Positions 6,301 to 15,122 of a DNA stretch of 64,000 nucleotides are shown here, piece by piece; position 1 is the stretch's first letter, and the number at the start of each line of letters is the position of its first letter. Origin of the DNA: Mesorhizobium sp. B2-4-15. GTDB taxonomy: Bacteria; Pseudomonadota; Alphaproteobacteria; Rhizobiales; Rhizobiaceae. The position numbers were made by a program, and so were the translations under genes. Location of the stretch: positions 1-64,000 of the forward strand of contig NZ_VFUZ01000015.1 of assembly GCF_006658505.1 (NCBI RefSeq), read 5' to 3'. A model generated the notes under the pieces. The model worked only from the letters and a program-made list of their open reading frames with translations, was not told the DNA's origin and ran no database searches.

Positions 6301-7464
6301 ATGCAGTTTCGCTTGCTTCAGTCTTTTGCCGGGGTTCTTCTTCTCGGTCTCCTGCTTTCTCTGACCCCAGCCCGCGCACAGCTTTTCGAGACCAAGGCCG
6401 CACAGGCCTTCATGATCGATGCCGATACCGGCACGGTGCTGTTCTCAAAAGATGCCGACAAGCCGATCCCGCCGGCCTCGATGGCCAAGCTGATGACCAT
6501 GGAAGTGGTTTTCAACGCCCTCAAGTCCGGGCGCCTCAAGCTCGACGATACGTTCGTGGTAAGTGAAAACGCCTGGCGCAAGGGCGGCGCGCCGTCGGGA
6601 ACGTCGACGATGTTTGCCAAGCTCAAATCGGCGATCCGCCTCGAGGACCTGATCCTGGGCGTGACCGTGCAGGCTGCCAATGATGGCTGCATCGTCATCG
6701 CCGAAGGCATGGCCGGATCCGAGGACAATTTTGCCGCGCAGATGACCGAACGCGCCCGCCAGATCGGCCTCAAGACATCGACTTTCGTCAATTCGACCGG
6801 TCTGCCGGCGGACGGCCAGCAGACGACCGTGCGCGAACTGGCGCAGCTTGCCCTGCATTTGTGGCGCGATTACCCGGATTATTATCGCTACTATGGGCTG
6901 AAGGATTTCACCTGGAACAAGATCACCCAGAAAAACCGTAACCCGCTGCTGGTCATGGACATCGGCGCCGATGGCCTGGTTGTCGGTGCCAGCGAGGCGG
7001 CCGGCTTCGGTATCGTCGCTTCGGCCAGCCACAACGGCAGCCGGGTGATCGCGGTGATGAGCGGGCTGGCCAGTGACAAGGAACGCGCCGAAGAGGCGCG
7101 CAAGCTGCTCGACTGGGGCGCCCGGTCCTTCGAGAAAACCGAGATTTTCGCCAGCGATGAGGTGATCGGCGAGGCCCAGGTTTTCGGCGGCGCGAAATCC
7201 GGCGTGACGCTGAAGGCAAAAGGGCCGATCGACATCTTCCTGCCGATCACCAACCGCGACAAGCTGACGGCCCGGATCGTCTACACCGGCCCGGTCGCTG
7301 CTCCCGTGGAGGCAGGGCAGCCGGTAGGCGCGCTGCGCGTCTGGATCGGTGATACGCTGAGCCAGGAGACGCCACTCTTCGCCGCCGAGTCGATCAGTGT
7401 CGGCACCTTGCCGCAACGCGCACTCGATGCCGTCAAGGAATTGGCGATCGGCTGGCTGCGATAG
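6301..7464 (+). CDS. D-alanyl-D-alanine carboxypeptidase family protein with altered motifs
   Basis: A 387-residue protein from the ATG at 6301, with a signal peptide ending near residue 27 (PARAQ). It belongs to the DacA/PBP5-type family (peptidase S11). The acyl-serine motif SMAK is present (S60, K63). However, the SxN motif position reads AAN (A125-A126-N127), and the KTG motif position reads VVG (V227-V228-G229 in ADGLVVGASEAAGFG). A PBP5-type C-terminal domain follows from about residue 290. With the second and third catalytic motifs changed, activity as an ordinary D,D-carboxypeptidase is doubtful; it may be a regulatory or specialised paralogue. It lies between rlpA and tmk. Confidence 0.85.
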   Translation: MQFRLLQSFAGVLLLGLLLSLTPARAQLFETKAAQAFMIDADTGTVLFSKDADKPIPPASMAKLMTMEVVFNALKSGRLKLDDTFVVSENAWRKGGAPSGTSTMFAKLKSAIRLEDLILGVTVQAANDGCIVIAEGMAGSEDNFAAQMTERARQIGLKTSTFVNSTGLPADGQQTTVRELAQLALHLWRDYPDYYRYYGLKDFTWNKITQKNRNPLLVMDIGADGLVVGASEAAGFGIVASASHNGSRVIAVMSGLASDKERAEEARKLLDWGARSFEKTEIFASDEVIGEAQVFGGAKSGVTLKAKGPIDIFLPITNRDKLTARIVYTGPVAAPVEAGQPVGALRVWIGDTLSQETPLFAAESISVGTLPQRALDAVKELAIGWLR

Positions 7465-7526
7465 CACCGACGGCATGGACGTTTCCCCGAACGCGGACTA
7501 TCTAGAGCGCAACAATCCACTCCAAC

Positions 7527-8219
7527 ATGGATAAGGCCTTTCGATTGGCGCGCGGATTTTTCATCACCTTCGAAGGCGGCGAGGGCGCAGGCAAGTCGAC
7601 GCAGATCGAGCGGCTGGCGAGAAAGATGCGCGCCAAGAAGTATGATGTCCTGCTCACGCGCGAACCGGGTGGCTCGCTAGGCGCCGAAGCGGTCAGGCAT
7701 GTGCTGCTTTCAGGCGCCGCCGAGCCATTCGGGCCGAAGATGGAAGCGCTGCTCTTTGCCGCCGCGCGCTCCGACCATGTCGAGCAGGTCATCCGACCCG
7801 CGGTCGAGCGCGGCACCATCGTGTTGTGCGACCGCTTCCTGGATTCCTCGCGCGTCTATCAGGGTGTCACCGGTGGGATCGACCCGGCGTTCATGGAAGC
7901 GCTGGAGCAGGTCGCCATCAACGGCATGATGCCGGACATGACGCTGATCTTCGATATCGATCCGGCCGAGGGTCTCAGGCGCGCGACGCTGCGGCGCGGC
8001 AGTGACGCGGGCGCCGACCGCTTCGAAAAGGAGACGCTCGCCATCCATCAGACCCGGCGCGATGCCTTCCTGGCCATCGCCGCGGCCGAGCCGGAACGAT
8101 GCATCGTCGTCGACGCGTCGGCCGATCCTAACACGGTGGAGGACGTCGTCACCGCGGCCGTGTTCGCGGCGCTGGAGGCAAGGGCACCAGCGCGCAACAG
8201 GCAGGCCGCACCGGTATGA
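7527..8219 (+). CDS. tmk: Thymidylate kinase (dTMP kinase)
   Basis: A 230-residue protein that phosphorylates dTMP to dTDP with ATP in the cytoplasm, for DNA synthesis. The P-loop GGEGAGKST is at residues 17-25, the DRFLDSSRVYQG motif (dTMP binding) near residue 98, and a lid-like arginine-rich segment (LRRATLRRG) follows. The extra C-terminal tail (ARAPARNRQ) is not conserved. Its stop overlaps the start of holB by four bases (ATGA, 8216-8219), the classical tmk-holB arrangement. Confidence 0.95.
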   Translation: MDKAFRLARGFFITFEGGEGAGKSTQIERLARKMRAKKYDVLLTREPGGSLGAEAVRHVLLSGAAEPFGPKMEALLFAAARSDHVEQVIRPAVERGTIVLCDRFLDSSRVYQGVTGGIDPAFMEALEQVAINGMMPDMTLIFDIDPAEGLRRATLRRGSDAGADRFEKETLAIHQTRRDAFLAIAAAEPERCIVVDASADPNTVEDVVTAAVFAALEARAPARNRQAAPV

Positions 8220-9271
8220 TCTTCGAACGCATCGCGCCGGAACAGCACGATACGCTGGACGGCGTGCCCGAGCCTGCCGAAACCCCCCGTCTCGTCGGAC
8301 ACGGGCAGGCGGCCGGCATGCTCGCCGCCGCCTATCGGTCGGGAAAGCTGCCGCATGCGCTGATCTTCGCCGGACCGGTCGGCATCGGCAAGGCGACGCT
8401 GGCCTTCCATCTTGCGCATCATCTGTTGAAATACCCGGCCTTCGATCAGGCTCCGGAAAGGCTTGCCGTGCCCGATCCGGCGTCGCCGCTGTTTCGCCAG
8501 ATCGCAACCGGCGCACATCCCGGCGTGCTGCATTTGACCCGTCCGCTGAACGACAAGACCAAGAGCTTCAAGACCGTCGTCACCGTGGATGAGATACGCA
8601 AGGTCAGCCGCTTCCTGTCGCTGACCTCGCATGACGGCAGCTACAGGGTGGTGATCGTCGATCCCGCTGACGACATGAATGCCAATGCCGCCAACGCCTT
8701 GCTGAAAAACCTCGAGGAGCCGCCGGCAAGAACGCTGTTCATTCTCATCGTCCATGCGCCGGGCAGCCTGCTGCCGACGATCCGCTCGCGCTGCCAGGTG
8801 GTGCGCCTGACGCCGCTCGACGCCGACGACTTGCTGGCGGTGCTGAAGACCGCCGAACCGCCGCCTCCGGACGATCCCGCAGCACAGGCGGCACTGGTCG
8901 AACGGGCAGGGGGCAGCGTCCGCAACGCCATCCTGCTGACGCAGTATGGCGGGCTGGAGATCGCCCAGACGCTCGATGCCCTTGTGGCGACGAGAAAGAG
9001 CGACGTCGGTGCAAACTACCGCCTTGCCGAGGCCGTCGCTGGACGCGATCAGGCGATCCAGTTCGACATCTTCAATCGCCGTGCGCTCGATCTTTTATCG
9101 GACGCGGCAAGCCGGGCTGCCCTGGACGGGGACCTTGCGCGTGCCAAAGCGCTGTCGGACACTTGGCACGAGGCGCTGGACGCTATATCTGAAACCGACA
9201 CCTACAATCTCGACAAGAAGCAGCACGCTCTTACCATGATCGACCGCCTGAATTCTGCGATGCGAATGTGA
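8216..9271 (+). CDS. holB: DNA polymerase III subunit delta'
   Basis: A 351-residue clamp-loader subunit, part of the AAA+ complex that loads the beta clamp onto primed DNA. Visible are the Walker A-like FAGPVGIGKATLAF (around residues 52-62), NALLKNLEEPPARTLFILI (the delta' region before the sensor) and the SRC motif in RSRCQVVRL (about 188). It is translationally coupled to tmk upstream and leads towards metG and tatD, a conserved alphaproteobacterial order. Confidence 0.93.
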   Translation: MIFERIAPEQHDTLDGVPEPAETPRLVGHGQAAGMLAAAYRSGKLPHALIFAGPVGIGKATLAFHLAHHLLKYPAFDQAPERLAVPDPASPLFRQIATGAHPGVLHLTRPLNDKTKSFKTVVTVDEIRKVSRFLSLTSHDGSYRVVIVDPADDMNANAANALLKNLEEPPARTLFILIVHAPGSLLPTIRSRCQVVRLTPLDADDLLAVLKTAEPPPPDDPAAQAALVERAGGSVRNAILLTQYGGLEIAQTLDALVATRKSDVGANYRLAEAVAGRDQAIQFDIFNRRALDLLSDAASRAALDGDLARAKALSDTWHEALDAISETDTYNLDKKQHALTMIDRLNSAMRM

Positions 9272-9409
9272 CGGCCTTATTGATGCATGCCGTTGGTCCA
9301 AACCCGGGGCCACTTTTGGCGGCATGCATTGGTCTCGGGATGGCAATCGCCATTCCGATGCGATATCCACCGCCACGGCTCCCATTCAGACATTCATGAC
9401 GGTTCATTC

Positions 9410-10963
9410 ATGTCACGCGACACATTCTACATCACGACCGCGATCTCCTATCCGAACGGCAAGCCGCATATCGGCCATGCCTACGAGCTGATCGCCACCG
9501 ACGCGCTCGCCCGTTTCCAGCGGCTCGACGGTAAGCAAGTCTTCTTCCTGACGGGCACCGACGAGCACGGCATCAAGATGCTGCAGACGGCGAAGCGCGA
9601 AGGCATTTCGGCACGCGAACTGGCCGATCGCAATTCAGCCGATTTCAAGCGCATGGCGGCCGCGCTCAACGCCTCCAACGACGATTTCATCCGCACCACG
9701 GAAGAACGGCATTACGCGTCTTCGCAGGCGATCTGGAAGGCGATGGACGCCAATGGCGATATCTACAAGGGCGGCTATGCCGGCTGGTACTCAGTGCGTG
9801 ACGAAGCCTATTACGGCGAGGAGGAGACGGAGGTCCATCCCGACGATGTCCGCTATGGACCACAGGGAACGCCTGTCGAATGGGTGGAGGAGGAGAGCTA
9901 TTTCTTCCGCCTCTCGGCCTACCAGGACAAGCTCATTGCCCTCTATGAAGGCCAGCCCGACTTCGTCGGCCCGGCCGAGCGTCGCAATGAGGTGATGAGC
10001 TTCGTCAAATCGGGGCTGAAGGACCTGTCGATCTCGCGCACGACCTTTGATTGGGGCGTGCCGGTGCCTGGTGACGACAAGCACGTGATGTATGTGTGGG
10101 TCGATGCGTTGACCAATTACATTACCGGTGTCGGCTATCCAGATGAAAAGGCTGAGAATTGGCGTTTCTGGCCGGCCGATGCACATATCATCGGCAAGGA
10201 TATTGTGCGCTTCCATGCGGTCTATTGGCCAGCCTTCCTGATGTCGGCCGGCATCCCGCTGCCGAAGCGCGTTTTCGGCCACGGCTTCCTGTTCAACCGC
10301 GGCGAGAAGATGTCGAAATCGGTCGGCAACGTCATCGACCCGTTCACCATGATCGAGCATTACGGTCTCGACCAGGTACGCTATTTCTTCCTGCGCGAAG
10401 TGCCGTTCGGCCAGGACGGCAGCTACAGCCATGAAGCGATCGTCAACCGCACCAACGCCGATCTCGCCAACGGCCTCGGCAATCTGGCGCAGCGCTCGCT
10501 GTCGATGATCGCCAAGAATTGCGGCGGCGTCGTGCCGAAGCGCGGCGACCTGACGGATGCCGACAGCGCGATCCTGGATCAGGCGGTGGCCGCTCTCGCC
10601 GCCGCGCGCAAGGCGATGGCCGAACAGGGCATTCATCTGGCGCTGGCGGCGATCTTCGGCGTCGTGGCGGAAGCCGATCGGTACTTCGCCGGGCAGGAGC
10701 CATGGGCGCTGAGAAAGACCAGCCCGGAGCGCATGGAAACGGTGCTGTGGACGACAGCCGAAGTGGTCCGGCGCGTGGCGGTGCTTTGCCAGCCCTACAT
10801 TCCGGGATCGGCCTCGAAGTTGCTCGACCTGCTGGCTGTGCCGGCGGACAGGCGCGACTTCGTGCACGTCCACGCCGACCATGCGCTTGTTCCGGGTTCC
10901 GCCTTGCCCGTGCCGGAAGGTGTGTTTCCGCGTTACGTCGACCAGCCGGACGCGAACGCCTGA
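9410..10963 (+). CDS. metG: Methionine-tRNA ligase
   Basis: A 517-residue class I aminoacyl-tRNA synthetase that charges tRNA-Met. The ATG at 9410 gives the normal N-terminus MSRDTFYITTAISYPNGKPH, with the HIGH signature at residues 20-23 and KMSKS near residue 300. This length is that of the short MetG form without the C-terminal tRNA-binding extension. The frame extends upstream to 9287 but that part is not protein-like. The stop and the next start share an A (TGATG at 10961-10965), coupling it to tatD. The leader of about 138 bases after holB has no visible feature. Confidence 0.95.
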   Translation: MSRDTFYITTAISYPNGKPHIGHAYELIATDALARFQRLDGKQVFFLTGTDEHGIKMLQTAKREGISARELADRNSADFKRMAAALNASNDDFIRTTEERHYASSQAIWKAMDANGDIYKGGYAGWYSVRDEAYYGEEETEVHPDDVRYGPQGTPVEWVEEESYFFRLSAYQDKLIALYEGQPDFVGPAERRNEVMSFVKSGLKDLSISRTTFDWGVPVPGDDKHVMYVWVDALTNYITGVGYPDEKAENWRFWPADAHIIGKDIVRFHAVYWPAFLMSAGIPLPKRVFGHGFLFNRGEKMSKSVGNVIDPFTMIEHYGLDQVRYFFLREVPFGQDGSYSHEAIVNRTNADLANGLGNLAQRSLSMIAKNCGGVVPKRGDLTDADSAILDQAVAALAAARKAMAEQGIHLALAAIFGVVAEADRYFAGQEPWALRKTSPERMETVLWTTAEVVRRVAVLCQPYIPGSASKLLDLLAVPADRRDFVHVHADHALVPGSALPVPEGVFPRYVDQPDANA

Positions 10964-11763
10964 TGCTCGTCGACAGCCACTGCCATCTGGATTTTCCAGA
11001 TTTCGCCGAGGAGCGGGCGGCCATTGTCGCCCGCGCCGTGGCGGCCGGCATCGGCCGCATGGTGACGATATCGACCCGTGTGAAGCGATTTCAGCAAATT
11101 CTTGAAATCGCGCAGACTTTCGACGAGGTGTATTGCTCGGTCGGCACCCATCCGCACAATGCCGCAGAAGAGCTCGACGTCACTGCCGCCGACCTTGTCC
11201 GTCTATCGGCTCACTCCAAGGTGGTGGCGATCGGCGAGGCCGGGCTTGATTATTTCTACGACAAGGCGCCGCGTGATGCGCAAGCGCGGGGCTTTCGCGC
11301 GCACATCGCCGCCGCTCGCGAAACCGGACTGCCTCTGGTCATCCATTCGCGCGACGCCGATGAGGATATGGCCGATATTCTCGAGGAGGAAACGGGGAAG
11401 GGTGCCTTTCCTTTCATCCTGCACTGTTTCTCTTCGGGTCGCCGGCTGGCCGAGGTGGGCGTTTCGCTTGGCGGCTATGTGTCGTTCTCAGGCATACTGA
11501 CATTCAAGAATTCTGCCGAATTGCGCGCCATCGCCGCCGATGTGCCGCATGACCGGCTGCTCGTCGAGACCGACGCGCCATACCTGGCGCCAGTACCATT
11601 CCGCGGCAAGCGGAACGAGCCGGCCTATGTCGCGCAAACCGCCAAGGTGCTGGCCGAGACGATTGGCGTCAGTGAGGCTGAAATCGCTGCGTTGACGACG
11701 AACAACTTCTTTCGGCTGTTTGGAAAAATGCCGCGCCCGGATCAGCGGGCGTCCAACGCATGA
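10963..11763 (+). CDS. tatD: TatD family metal-dependent hydrolase (DNase)
   Basis: A 266-residue TIM-barrel hydrolase. Metal-binding motifs are clear: DSHCHLDF at the N-terminus, GEAGLDYFYD in the middle, VIHSRDADED, then LVETDAPYLAP near residue 205. TatD family enzymes are 3'-5' exonucleases or related phosphoesterases. The start overlaps the metG stop and the end overlaps the next gene by four bases, so metG-tatD-metallohydrolase form one translationally coupled unit. Confidence 0.93.
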   Translation: MLVDSHCHLDFPDFAEERAAIVARAVAAGIGRMVTISTRVKRFQQILEIAQTFDEVYCSVGTHPHNAAEELDVTAADLVRLSAHSKVVAIGEAGLDYFYDKAPRDAQARGFRAHIAAARETGLPLVIHSRDADEDMADILEEETGKGAFPFILHCFSSGRRLAEVGVSLGGYVSFSGILTFKNSAELRAIAADVPHDRLLVETDAPYLAPVPFRGKRNEPAYVAQTAKVLAETIGVSEAEIAALTTNNFFRLFGKMPRPDQRASNA

Positions 11764-12578
11764 GCGACAGCCTGCGCGTCACCATTCTCGGCTGCGGCTC
11801 GTCGCCAGGTACGCCACGCATCACCGGCGACTGGGGCAAATGCGACCCGGACAATCCAAGGAACCGGCGCATGCGCACGGCAGCGCTGGTCGAGCGGATC
11901 GCCGCGAACGGCAATCGCACGACCGTCGTCATCGACACCGGACCGGATTTCCGCCAGCAGATGTTGATGGCCTCTGTCAGGCGCATTGACGCGGCCGTCT
12001 ACACCCATCCGCACGCGGACCACATCCACGGCATCGACGATCTACGCGGCTTCGTCCTCGATCAGCGCCAGCGGATCGATATCCACGCCGACCAGCCAAC
12101 GATGCTGCGGCTGCGCCAGGCGTTCGGCTATTGCTTCGAGACGCCAGCAGGCAGTTCCTATCCGCCGATCGTCGAAGCCCATATCATCGACCACGCCAGG
12201 CCGGTGGTGATCGAGGGAGAGGGGGGTGCCCTCACCCTCGAGCCTTTGCCACAGGTTCACGGCGACATCATATCGCTCGGCTTTCGCGTCGGGACGCTGG
12301 CCTACTGCCCTGATGTCAGCGACTTTCCCGATGCCACCGTCGAAAGGTTGCGCGACCTTGAAGTTCTGATCATCGACGCATTGCAATACAGGACGCATCC
12401 GAGCCACCTGTCGCTTGGCCAGGCGCTTGAATGGATCGAAAAGCTGGCCCCGAAACACGCCGTGCTGACGCACATGCACGTGCCGCTCGACTATGCCACG
12501 GTCAAGGGCGAAGTGCCGGCCAATGTCACCCCGGCCCATGACGGCATGGTGATCGAAATTCCTTATGAAACAACGTGA
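11760..12578 (+). CDS. MBL-fold metallohydrolase (PhnP-like)
   Basis: A 272-residue beta-lactamase-fold protein beginning MSDSLRVTILGCGSSPGTPR. The zinc motif THPHADHIHG is near residues 82-88, with further metal-site histidines and aspartates in CPDVSDFP and LTHMHVPLD. The GCGSSPGTPR start and overall layout match the PhnP/ribonuclease-like phosphodiesterase group found after tatD in rhizobia. Substrate is unknown; a cyclic phosphate or phosphodiester is likely. The start overlaps the tatD stop by four bases. Confidence 0.88.
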   Translation: MSDSLRVTILGCGSSPGTPRITGDWGKCDPDNPRNRRMRTAALVERIAANGNRTTVVIDTGPDFRQQMLMASVRRIDAAVYTHPHADHIHGIDDLRGFVLDQRQRIDIHADQPTMLRLRQAFGYCFETPAGSSYPPIVEAHIIDHARPVVIEGEGGALTLEPLPQVHGDIISLGFRVGTLAYCPDVSDFPDATVERLRDLEVLIIDALQYRTHPSHLSLGQALEWIEKLAPKHAVLTHMHVPLDYATVKGEVPANVTPAHDGMVIEIPYETT

Positions 12579-12591
12579 TACGAACGACGTC

Positions 12592-12863
12592 TTATGAGGA
12601 TGTTCGGCTCCTTGGGCCAAATATCAGCAGCGTTCCAATCCGCTCATAGCCCATGCCGGGATAAAGCAGCGCTCCGGCGTGCGTCGCCATGAGCACCGAG
12701 CACCGCGACCCTGGTCGTCGTGCAGCATTTTAGCCATCAGCGCCTGGCCGATGCCGCGACGCCGTTGCGAAGGCTCGACATACATGTCCGCGCACCAGCT
12801 TGCGCCGACAGCGTCCACGCTGCGCACGCGTCCAAACCCATGAAAATCAGCGGCAATTCCCAA
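12592..12863 (-). pseudogene. GNAT acetyltransferase remnant, frameshifted
   Basis: On the minus strand one frame gives the acetyl-CoA-binding core (MYVEPSQRRRGIGQALMAKML, split: motif A RRRGIGQA), then becomes nonsense. The other frame continues the family C-terminus (ATHAGALLYPGMGYERIGTLLIF) to a stop at 12592-12594. A single-base shift near 12695 joins them. The first 60 or so residues expected of a GNAT protein are also missing. It is therefore a decayed gene, at the start of a scarred region. Confidence 0.75.
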
Positions 12864-13093
12864 CCGTAGGCTAATCTTTAAGTTCCATAATCTATCTTAT
12901 GCGACTTTCGGACGTGGCTGTGGAGGAGCGGCAGCGGGTGATCTTGCGCCGGCCGGCGCCTTGCGCCCTGAACGGCTTGGCGTAGGATTTCGGCGGCATC
13001 CCGGAAGCAGCATTGATTGCCCTGCCCGGCGTCAGCCATTTCGCTCCGCTGCAACGACCCATACAGTTCAACGGAGTGCTGTTGGCCTTCCTC

Positions 13094-13150
13094 GAACGGG
13101 TTGTGATCCCGTTGGTAGCCGACAGGGGTTCGAATCCCCTGGGTCTCGCA
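13094..13150 (+). pseudogene. tRNA-like 3' fragment
   Basis: The sequence contains an anticodon-like arm (ACGGG, loop TTGTGAT, CCCGT at 13096-13112), eleven intervening bases, a textbook T arm (AGGGG TTCGAAT CCCCT, 13124-13140) and a possible acceptor 3' strand GGGTCTC followed by GCA. No matching 5' half (a GAGACCC strand with D arm) is seen upstream, and the variable region is odd for a GTG (His) anticodon. It is best read as a tRNA fragment, perhaps an old attachment site. The rest of 12864-13289 shows no supportable gene. Confidence 0.45.
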
Positions 13151-13289
13151 ATAGCAGGAGTAGCGCCCTGCCCGACAACGTCACTTCGACAGCTTCGGAT
13201 GCGGGATAAAGCGGGCGAGCAAGCCGGTCCGTGATCGCGGAAGTTGCAGTTTCGGGTTTTCGGACTATTGTTCGCGCCGGGATGGGGCG

Positions 13290-14261
13290 ATGAGTTACCA
13301 AGATCCGGCAATCCACAGATATGGACAGGTCATCGGCCTGACGATTGCAGCCTTTGTTGCTGCGGACCTTCTATGGCTGCCGTTCAGCAACATCACGGTC
13401 GACAGTTCCAATGGCGTTGCAGTCATCATCGCCGGCCTGATTGCCGGGGGATATTGGCTTGCGGGCGCAGTCTGCTCCCGGATGGCTCGGCGCTCTCGGC
13501 TTTCCAAGGTGTGGGGCGCAATCGCGGCCGCCTTCGAAAACATCGCCATCTTCTTGCTGGCTTTCATCCCGATGTCGGTCGCAAGCTGCCTGTTCATGTA
13601 CCTGGCGTCGTCGACGGCAAGGCCGCGTCTGGATGCCTATCTGGTCGACGCAGACAAGGCGCTCGGCTTCGACTGGCCCAGCGCGCTCGCCTATGCGAAT
13701 TCGTTCCCGATGGCAGCCGCAGTCCTCGTGTTCTGCTATGCCGCCCTGACCTGGCAGATCCCAATCGTGGTGCTTTGGCACGCCTGCGTGAACGGAAGGC
13801 GCAGGCTGCTCGAATTCTGCGCCGTGCTGTTCGCCTCGTCGGTTCTCACCGCAATCACCATGGCAGCGGTGCCTGTGGATGGTCCCTATCTGTACTTCAA
13901 GCCGGCAGCGTCGCTTTACGACCACTTCACGAACGCCGGGCTCTCTCATGCCACGACGGTCGAGGCGCTGCGCTCCGGGCCGTTCATTTTCCTGATCTCC
14001 AAGACGGTCGGGATCACTTGTTTCCCGTCGTTCCACACCACACTCGGGATCGTCATCACATATGCGCTGCGTCGCACGCCGTTCTTTTTCCCGGTGGCCA
14101 TCGTCAATGCACTGATGATCGTCTCGACCGTGCCCGAAGGCGGGCACTATCTGGTTGACGTTATCGCTGGCGGGCTCGTGGCAGTCGCCGCCATCGTCGG
14201 TGTCAGGAGGTTGGCCGACCACGGCAGACGGATTAGAACGGCGCTGCTGCCATCAGAGTAG
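13290..14261 (+). CDS. PAP2-family phosphatase, membrane protein
   Basis: A 323-residue integral membrane protein with about six hydrophobic segments and GGATGGGG just before the ATG. The PAP2 phosphatase signatures are visible: PSFHTTLGIV (the SxHxx motif, histidine near residue 250) and EGGHYLVDVIAGG (motif 3 with the catalytic histidine near 287). Such proteins dephosphorylate lipid phosphates such as undecaprenyl pyrophosphate or phosphatidate, or act as inositol phosphoryl transferases. It sits between a tRNA-like fragment and phage relics, so it may be cargo. Its end overlaps the convergent relic by 29 bases. Confidence 0.8.
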   Translation: MSYQDPAIHRYGQVIGLTIAAFVAADLLWLPFSNITVDSSNGVAVIIAGLIAGGYWLAGAVCSRMARRSRLSKVWGAIAAAFENIAIFLLAFIPMSVASCLFMYLASSTARPRLDAYLVDADKALGFDWPSALAYANSFPMAAAVLVFCYAALTWQIPIVVLWHACVNGRRRLLEFCAVLFASSVLTAITMAAVPVDGPYLYFKPAASLYDHFTNAGLSHATTVEALRSGPFIFLISKTVGITCFPSFHTTLGIVITYALRRTPFFFPVAIVNALMIVSTVPEGGHYLVDVIAGGLVAVAAIVGVRRLADHGRRIRTALLPSE

Positions 14262-15122
14262 CGTTGGGCGAGGCGCTGGAGAACGTCGAGGTCAGCGATT
14301 GACCGCCGGCAGATTCCTTGGAGCCGTGAATGCCCCGCTGGCCACCGGCCGAGACCGAGAAATTATAGTCTTCGGTCACGTTCGATATCGATCCGGCGGC
14401 ATTCTGGATGTTGCAGCAGACAACGAGAGCCATGCCGGCAGCGCCGATCGTGACTGAGGCGCTGGTCGTTCCGGTCCCCGTTGTTCCGGCCGTGCTTGAA
14501 TAGCCGTCGCCACGATAGACTGCCGTCGTCATTCTGACATCGCGAACGAGCGTCATGACGATGTTGGCGGTCGTATTCGCAGCGATGCCCGATCCGGTTC
14601 CTGCTGGGCATGACCAGATTTCAGCATTGTTGAAGTTGCTGCCGTTGAATGCTCGGACGGCACGTGTTGCGGTGTCACCGCCAACCGTCATTGCTGAGAT
14701 GGATGAGCCGCTGAACGTGGGCTCGTACCATGACACAGTGATGTAGATGACGCGTGCGGCGGCGGCTGCTCCAATGATTGCCGCCGTGATGGTGTAGCTC
14801 GTGGTGGCGCTTAGTGTCTGGATATTGTCGGTCTTCGCCAACGGTAGCGATGGCGTGCCCGAGGATAGGACAAACGGGTTGATGAGCATCGAGGCAAGGG
14901 ATGGATCCTTGCCGTAGCGGGCCATTTCGCCCGCCGTTGCCTTGACCAGCTCAGGCTTGCCGCCGACCACCTTGCGCATCTCGGCAAGCACCGAGCGGCG
15001 AACATCGCGCGACAGGCCGAGCCCCTGCATCTTGCGGTCGAGGTCGCCCAGAGACCGCCTTCGATTGGCCGAATGATCGCTGGCTAGCCCGGCAAGACCA
15101 GCGGCGGCGGCAGTTCGATCAT
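14233..15122 (-). pseudogene. Phage-like structural protein gene with early frameshift
   Basis: The natural start is the ATG at 15122, which overlaps the upstream stop (ATGA), but that frame (MIELPPPLVLPG) ends at a TAG at 15086-15084. The next frame then continues without a break (LASDHSANRRRSLGDLD, followed by KMQGLGLSRDVRRSVLAEM) to 14233. A one-base deletion near 15087 explains this. The C-terminal two thirds are glycine/serine/threonine/alanine-rich beta structure (ATTSYTITAAIIGAAAAAR; TAGTTGTGTTSASVTIGA), as in phage tail or head decoration proteins. A shortened product from the ATG at 15030 is possible. Function not established. Confidence 0.6.

Noticed and set aside
6445..7476. 343-codon minus-strand open frame over the DacA-like gene
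   Set aside because: High-GC shadow; the plus strand carries signal peptide and SMAK motif.
9791..10882. 363-codon minus-strand open frame over metG
   Set aside because: Shadow of metG, which has HIGH and KMSKS motifs.
12892..13311. Minus-strand open frame of 139 codons reading ARPRGFEPLSATNGITTRSR in its middle
   Set aside because: The middle is the tRNA-like fragment read in reverse, and the remainder is low-complexity arginine/serine-rich text without a start signal; treated as non-coding.
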